Shown: piece after piece, positions 58,418 to 64,000 of the stretch | Layout of the letters: each line of letters begins with the position of its first letter | Numbering within the stretch: the first letter of the stretch is position 1 | Assembly: GCA_963575645.1 (NCBI GenBank) | Contig: OY754470.1 | Location: 9,370,501 to 9,434,500, forward strand | Source of the DNA: Xanthostigma xanthostigma | Lineage: Eukaryota; Arthropoda; Insecta; Raphidioptera; Raphidiidae | Direction of reading: 5' to 3' | DNA length: 64,000 nucleotides | The notes under the pieces: generated by a model | Seen by the model: the letters and a program-made list of their open reading frames with translations, nothing else | The model's database searches: none | What the model was told of the DNA's origin: nothing | Translations under genes and position numbers: made by a program

Positions 58418-58859
58418 TGCTGCGTGCTCCCTGTTGGGAGGATCTCGGTGTTTCTAGAAACTTCTACCAGGCGGGGGACGAAACTATAAAATGCTAGCGG
58501 AGTGGTTGGCAAGTCAGTCAGTTAGTTGCAGCGCGTACGTACAGTGGATTACAAACAGCTGTGTGACATAAATTGTTCAGTGTCGGTACAGCAAGACCGA
58601 TGTAACTGCTAAGATAGAAGACAAATGAGCTATGTAAACCTTTGAGTGCAACTATATAAATCTGGTTCTACATAAATAGCTTGTGTACATAATTAGGACT
58701 TTATATTCTTCGTTAATCTTTACTCGTCTATTTTTATTATTTAGAACTCTTATTTTGTTTCTGTTTGTTAAAGAAGTACTTTTTCGTTTGTGTGTTTTGT
58801 TAAACGTTTATTATTGGAAATAAATAATTTCCACCACGGAATACAACAGTTTTGTTACA
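58418..58859 (+). mobile_element. Solo-LTR-like unit
   Basis: Starts TGCTGCGTGCTCCCTG, contains TATAAAA at 58485-58491 and GTCAGTCAG about 30 bases later, then GAAATAAATAATTTCCACC and ends TTTTGTTACA. The 4 bases TTAT precede (58414-58417) and follow it, consistent with a 4-bp duplication of some Ty3/gypsy-type elements. No internal region, hence solo LTR. Confidence 0.6.
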
Positions 58860-59456
58860 TTATTTTATATTTACCTATATATTTTGTGGTACTGCATGTC
58901 TAACTGTGAGTGGAAGATTGCGTGATTTGAAGTATATTTTATTATTTTCATTTTGTTTTTCAATTTGGACACAATTAATATTAATCTAAAAATGTGACTG
59001 CATATACCCGCGTATTGTTACAACAAATGAGTAGTCCAAATCTTGCGCAACTGTGTAAATGAGATTGAGGTTAAGAAGGAAGCACCTTTGTCACACTCGC
59101 GTAGAGAGTAAGGGGGCGCAAGACCCACACCCGGTTGGTGTATCACCGCAACGCCAGCGCCACCTACGACCACTTTCTATGTAACATCAGCTGGAAGTGA
59201 CGTGTGTGGTTTGACTTCTGGCCGTCCGCTTTGGCTTGAGACCTGTCTTTTGCAATTTGTGTGTGTGACTCTTCACTGCTACGTATTCCCGTACATTCCC
59301 AGACGATATGATGGCGAGGGCTGTCCTTTATAACGACATAAACATAATATCGTTCTGATTCAAATAATATCAAAGACACAATCAAAGCAGTAAACAGTTT
59401 TGCCCACTGAATTGGGTCCGGTCCGAGGCACTTCCACTGTCCTGATTCCAATATCC
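58860..59456. other. No gene recognised
   Basis: The 95-codon frame at 59164-59451 (minus) ends exactly where the transposon at 59457 begins and has no domain that I recognise. Confidence 0.4.
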
Positions 59457-60186
59457 TTGTTAACGACCGTTTTAGTCAACGGGTAACGGGCCGACGCGAA
59501 ACGGTTACCTTTGTACACGATCCGCTAATATAACGTGAACGCGTCCGTTGTTATCGATATCAGTTCTATACTTGAAGGGCGAAGAAGTGCAAGAACGTTA
59601 TGTCTTGCTTGTTTATTTTTGTAATTTTCTTAAGTCTTGTCCCAACACTGGCCTATTGTGAACAAAGCTAATTAATAAATCCATATCAATATCAATTTTA
59701 AACTCCATATTCACAATGAGCAGCACAAGGTAGGTAGGTAGGTGTAGGTAAAAACGTGCGCGCACATCTGTCGTCGTCAACAGACATCTATGAAATGACG
59801 TGGTCCACTGCATCGGACTGACCGCTTTTTTTTAATTGAACTTACTTGTAATTAACTCAATTTTTTATAAATAACCATTTTATATTCTTGAAGCTGACTC
59901 TTTAAGCTTTCAAAAACTCTAACACGTATGATTATCATAATTAGTAGACCAGTTACCAGTCATTTGAAAATTACTGAATTTCTGACTACGTATATAATCA
60001 TTTTTTATGTACATGATTTTTTGAAAGTTTTTTATAGAGTGTTTGAAAGCTTAAAGAGTCAGCTTCAAGAATATATAATAGTTAGGTATTTGTAAAAAAA
60101 TGGGTTAATTACAGTACTTCAATTAAAAAACTCATTTTTTTCCATGTTAATTAAATGGGAAACTAAAATTAAAATAGCGACCGCTT
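59457..60186. mobile_element. TTGTTAACGAC element, copy 2, truncated
   Basis: Same left end and body as 52184-52520 (TCAACGGGTAACGGGCCGAC, TTATCGATATC, TTAATAAATCCATATCAATA). It stops at the nested element plus the GACCGCTT duplication; the right end is lost. Confidence 0.65.
59828..60178. mobile_element. Nested inverted-repeat element, copy 2
   Basis: Exact 8-bp flank GACCGCTT at 59820-59827 and 60179-60186. Same arms as 52524-52889 (GAAGCTGACTCTTTAAGCTT). Non-coding. Length of duplication fits hAT, but the ends are T-rich and lack a CAG start. Confidence 0.7.
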
Positions 60187-60959
60187 AGAGTTGAGCTGCG
60201 CCTATCTTTGGTGAGGATTTTTTTATACATTAAATAGAAACATTTAGTCAGAATTATAATTATAAGATAGACATTAGATAGTTTCTTTATTCTTATTTAA
60301 TTTTTATTTCCAAAATAATTAAACAAGTATTACTTTATCAATTATTTTAAAAAAATGTATTCACGTTAATAATTTAGTGCCTGGGTGACCGAGCTTTGCT
60401 CGGAAAGTTAAATAAAATACTGATATGCTGTGGTAAGCTTTTATCGAACTTGTGTCGGCGCGGGATCAAGGATAAAACACTATCAATTAGTATCAACACG
60501 GTATAAAATTTATTTATTAAAATTACTCACCTATAATAATAATTGTTTTTAACTTTCTTTCAAATACGTTTTTATTTTAAGTCTCACTTGGATAGTAATT
60601 AAAGATTAACTGTCATAATATTTTGAAAACAATTGTTTCATTGTTTGTATAAAATTCCAAAACCTACTTACAATATTTAAGTATTTTCATACGTCAAAAA
60701 ATTGACTTTTATAATGATAAAATTTGTAAGAAAACGATTTTTTCGAAAGACAATAGGTAGATACAAGGTTAGCTCGTTTAATAATATAGGGATTAGCGTG
60801 AATACCTACACGTTTTATCTATAGTTTTGAAATGGAAAAGTGCATTTCTAATACCATATTAAATTTAATAGAAGATACATAAAAGAAAAGATGGACATTC
60901 CTGACAATACGTTAATGTGTTCATGTAGTACTCTGTTAGTAGGTGTAGTACGCAAATGT

Positions 60960-60960
<1 letters not shown>
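60187..60960. other. No gene; part of a dispersed repeat
   Basis: 60525-60770 is the reverse complement of 44700-44970 (interior of the GACGTGATAACGT element). At 60383-60410 GACCGAGCTTTGCTCGG forms a small hairpin, which may be a Helitron-like end, but no other evidence supports it. Confidence 0.5.

Positions 60961-60990
<30 letters not shown>
60961..60990. repeat. (AG)15 microsatellite
   Basis: Perfect AG dinucleotide run. Confidence 0.95.
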
Positions 60991-60992
<2 letters not shown>

Positions 60993-62209
60993 AAGTAAGT
61001 AGTCGAGTCAGCAGCAACGGCGACTTTGGCCATTGTCAGTTGCCGCAGTCTATGAAGGACTTAAACACGCCGTCCCTAGACCGTGTCGGTATTCAAATCA
61101 CCGCGTAACTTTGCGTCAGTCCTATATGCCCGGCTACCACGCTGGTTGTTACGGGTTAACCTAACAAATGATGTCAGCTTGCTTTTTCTCTTTTCTGTAG
61201 TCAAATTCATTATAACACGATTCAGATAAAGACACTATACCTTTGTATTTAACAGTCACACGAGCCGGAGTATCATTACGCACGAGATATATGCGGTATT
61301 TTTGGCACGTACTCCCTATTAAATAGCTGCTTTTCACATCATATTATCTAAGTATATTACCATTCTAACCCACAAGTGGGGAATGGTACTAGTTTAGGTC
61401 AAAAATCACTTTTCAAAAATTTTACAATATCTTTCCGTTTTGAGGTCCCCTGAATCCAAAAAAACATATTTTTGGAAAAACTCTGTGCGCTTGTTAGTCT
61501 GTTTTTGGCTGTGAACACGATACAGGTCAAACGGATGAGCGGATTGAAACCAAATTTTGGGAGGATGTTTGCTATGCAAATATGAAGAGCCTTATTGTTT
61601 TTGGGGAAAATCGGCGCATGCGCAGAAAAGATATATGCTATAACAGTGTTTTTTATATAATAATGGTATACTTTTCATAACGGATTATTATTCTATTTAT
61701 TTTTTCAAAAAAGTTTCGTTACAAAATTTTTTTTCTATACTTTATAGTTTCGATAATATTTTGACAATAAAAAAAATCAGCCGCTCTTTTGTTTTATGGA
61801 TGTCAGAAATAAACTAGTTCGACATACTTTGATTAATTTTTGCATGACGTGGAACATATTATGTAGATAACCATGGCAACGAATAGCAAATATCATATTG
61901 AATACTAGCCATTACCCGCGTCTCCTCACACTATATCAGAAATGTTATTTTCTTTATTATAATTAAATGTCAACATTTTTGAGGTTGGAATGGTCCCGTC
62001 GCCCAATTGGCTGGAATTTTTTTAACAATATTCGAGCCTGCTATTGTTTTACGTATACTTCTAATACTAGACGTCATTTATGAAAATTACTTTTGAATTG
62101 GTTAGGTCGCGTACTTTTGCTTTAATTTACCGCACTAGTGTGTAATGTGTCACTTTACTTGTCTCTATACATACAGCCATGTCTAGCAGCTATTTTATAA
62201 AGTGCGGCG
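60991..62209. other. No gene recognised
   Basis: AT-rich with no recognised element. 61520-61560 (AGCGGATTGAAACCAAATTT) resembles 18420-18445. Confidence 0.45.
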
Positions 62210-62660
62210 TGCAAAAAACGAGTGTGCTTTAGATCACACGGTGACACGACTGAAGTAAAACTTCTTTAGCTCCAACTGTTTGTATGTATGATACATGGTA
62301 ATACATATACATAATAATAATATGTATATAAAATTGTTCAAGAACGAAATGAAATTACGAAATAATCAAGAAATCACCGCTAGCAAACTCGCAAACGAGC
62401 TACTGATTGAGATATATATTTATTTCATGCACTGGCTATGAGAGGAATAGAGAAAGAAAATTGCTCCTACAGTGTGATATAGATTATAGACAATAGGCCT
62501 GCACTGTGTCTTAGATATACGAAACGTAACTGTCTATGATCACACTTTTCGTAACGCTCCGAAACGTAACTGGCTATGATCACACTTCCGTAAATCTCTC
62601 GTCACGCATTCACCAGCTTACTCCCCACGTCAAGCGTGCTTAAAGAAGTTTTACTTAAAA
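62210..62660. repeat. Ends related to the 39-41 kb inverted-repeat element
   Basis: 62215-62270 (GAGTGTGCTTTAGATCACAC, GACTGAAGTAAAACTTCTTT) matches the outer arm; 62585-62660 (ACCAGCTTACTCCCCACGTC, AAAGAAGTTTTACTT) matches the inner arm. A 40-bp repeat (GAAACGTAACTG...) sits between, at 62521 and 62561. Confidence 0.6.
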
Positions 62661-63034
62661 AAATCAGACGAATATTTTTATCACTGTGTCTTTTTGATTC
62701 AATGCAATCCTGTCGTGCTGAAATAAGTCAACTATACCGATGGCATGTAGGTATGGAGAGTTGTTACATAACCGACCTGACGCTTGGTGTCGCTAACTTT
62801 CGATGCGGTTTCCTAATCTCGTTACAACTTCGAGTTGCTCTCCGGTCGTCCTCCGGCTTCAGAAATGGTCTGACTTAACCTAACCTAACTCACTATGCAC
62901 ATGTAACCATGCACTACGAGATTAATGGAAGTGGGTGGGCACAGGTGATTATTTGATCAATGCTTTTCATTTACCCATTTCCACCATGTAACTGCGTATT
63001 AATTATATAGCATGATAACAAAAATATATAATAA
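62661..63034. other. No gene recognised
   Basis: The frame at 62636-62878 starts inside the repeat above and has no domain. Confidence 0.45.
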
Positions 63035-63619
63035 CTAGCGTGACCTGTGCGAATTATTCGCACTAAGACTAAATAAGTATAATAATTATCACTTTACAAA
63101 ATTATTTTTTAAATATGATTGCAGGTATTCAATTCGTTTCTAATTTTGCACACTGCTTATAACGTTCTTCTTTTAGTTGTATTACAATATGAAGCTCAGA
63201 TGACAGATCGAAGAAATATTTTACTAAAATTGTCATATAGAGGCGCAAGTTGCAAAAGCGTTGAGCTAAGCCGTCAGATGGCATCATGCAGCATTGCTGT
63301 GATGTTGTTTAGCGTTTCACGCTGTTTCAAAATTAAATCCGTTAGATGGCAGTATGCAGTATTGTGTCTGTTGTATTACAATATGAAGGTCAGATGACAG
63401 ATCGAAGTGTTGACGTTGTTTCAAAATTAAAGCCGTCAGATGACCGACGTTGTTCAGCGTTGCTGTATTTTAATTAATTTAAATACATTTTTTAGTTGTC
63501 GATGTCAGTAGAGCAAGCAATTATCTGTAAAATGATATATAATTTATGGGGAGAAATTGTGAGGTTTTTTCTAAAAAGGGAGGCAAATATCTTTAACCTT
63601 AGTGTATTAATATATATGA
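63035..63619 (-). mobile_element. Helitron, family 2, complete
   Basis: On the minus strand: TCATATATATTAATA after A, the hairpin GTGCGAATAATTCGCAC, AGGTCACG, CTAG before T. Collinear with 3618-4213. Its 5' end abuts a LINE coding sequence. Confidence 0.85.
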
Positions 63620-63860
63620 TATCGCAAAAAATATAAGAGAACTACCGACACCAAAATTTAAAAAAGAACTTAAAACAGTTCTTATTGACAAGGCTCCGTA
63701 TAGAGTGAATGATTTTATGAAAGATTTTTAAATGTTTTAAGATTGTTTTAAATGTATTGTTCTACTTAATGTATTTTTAAGCACTGAAATTTTGACATGT
63801 TTCATACACATTTATGCGTCTCTATGATAAATAAAGCCGGTTTATTATTATTATTATTTA
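63618..63860 (+). pseudogene. LINE 3' end
   Basis: DIAKNIRELPTPKFKKELKT and VLIDKAPYRVNDFMKDF then stop at about 63731: the C-terminal tail of a Jockey/CR1-like reverse transcriptase. Then a 3' UTR, AATAAA and an ATT trinucleotide tail. Everything upstream of residue one is cut off at the Helitron boundary. Confidence 0.7.
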
Positions 63861-64000
63861 CTGCGGATAGTATGAAAATCGCAATTTCATGATTAGGCTC
63901 CAATATATAAATTAGTGGAAAAAATTAGGGGATCAAAAAAAAATCAAAATTTTTAGGTGATTTTCAACAGGCTGTAACTTGGAGAAAAATGATCGCACAG
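63861..64000. other. No gene recognised
   Basis: Nothing recognised to the window end. Confidence 0.5.

Noticed and set aside
60370-60415. Helitron 3' end at GACCGAGCTTTGCTCGG
   Set aside because: No CTRR end next to it and no matching 5' end.
62876-62892. TAACCTAACC as insect telomere repeat
   Set aside because: Only about two imperfect units; no TTAGG array.

Overview
The window looks like gene-poor, transposon-dense insect nuclear DNA. It is very AT-rich, full of AT microsatellites, and has no prokaryotic operon structure. I found no host protein-coding gene I would defend. Every recognisable peptide is the tail of a non-LTR reverse transcriptase (about 11.2, 35.0, 51.1-51.8, 55.9-56.3 and 63.6 kb) or the start of a pogo/Tigger-type transposase (57.6-57.7 kb). 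One repeat at 1.7-2.3 kb resembles a dispersed repeat I associate with Lepidoptera, so a moth or butterfly is my leading guess; other insects, such as aphid-like Hemiptera, are not excluded.

Layout. 0-9 kb: a broken Helitron carrying a tRNA-Lys-like fragment, the 1.7-kb repeat, a full Helitron (3618-4213), two kinds of dispersed repeat and LTR-like sequence. 9-14.4 kb: a palindromic tandem array, an LTR-like promoter block invaded by a LINE tail, two foldback elements and another Helitron. 14.4-25 kb: hAT-type elements with 8-bp target duplications, nested insertions, and several inverted-repeat elements. 25-32 kb: a pogo MITE, a Helitron with both ends, two tandem repeats and an LTR. 32-46 kb: hAT MITEs, a second copy of the 3.6-kb Helitron, a 2.3-kb nested inverted-repeat element enclosing a palindromic array, and a near-perfect 114-bp palindrome. 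46-54 kb: Helitrons that carry a tRNA-Lys-like gene, a LINE fragment and a TIR element. 54-64 kb: LINE tails, a hAT inserted inside a TIR element, the pogo remnant, a solo-LTR-like unit, a second copy of the 52-kb element, and a third copy of the 3.6-kb Helitron.

The most interesting pattern is a set of short inverted-repeat elements, unrelated in most of their sequence, that share one module: GAAGAW, a short hairpin, then (C)GAAACGT. Seven copies are flanked by direct repeats of about 10-15 bp. The module resembles the conserved core of hammerhead ribozymes known from Penelope-like retroelements, but it consistently has one extra base before the hairpin, and I could not find convincing outer stems.

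The elements do not work together as a pathway. The layout is a record of successive insertions, and several insertion orders can be read directly (for example hAT split by another repeat at 17.7-18.7 kb, and hAT inside a TIR element at 56.5-57.2 kb). All boundaries were read by eye.
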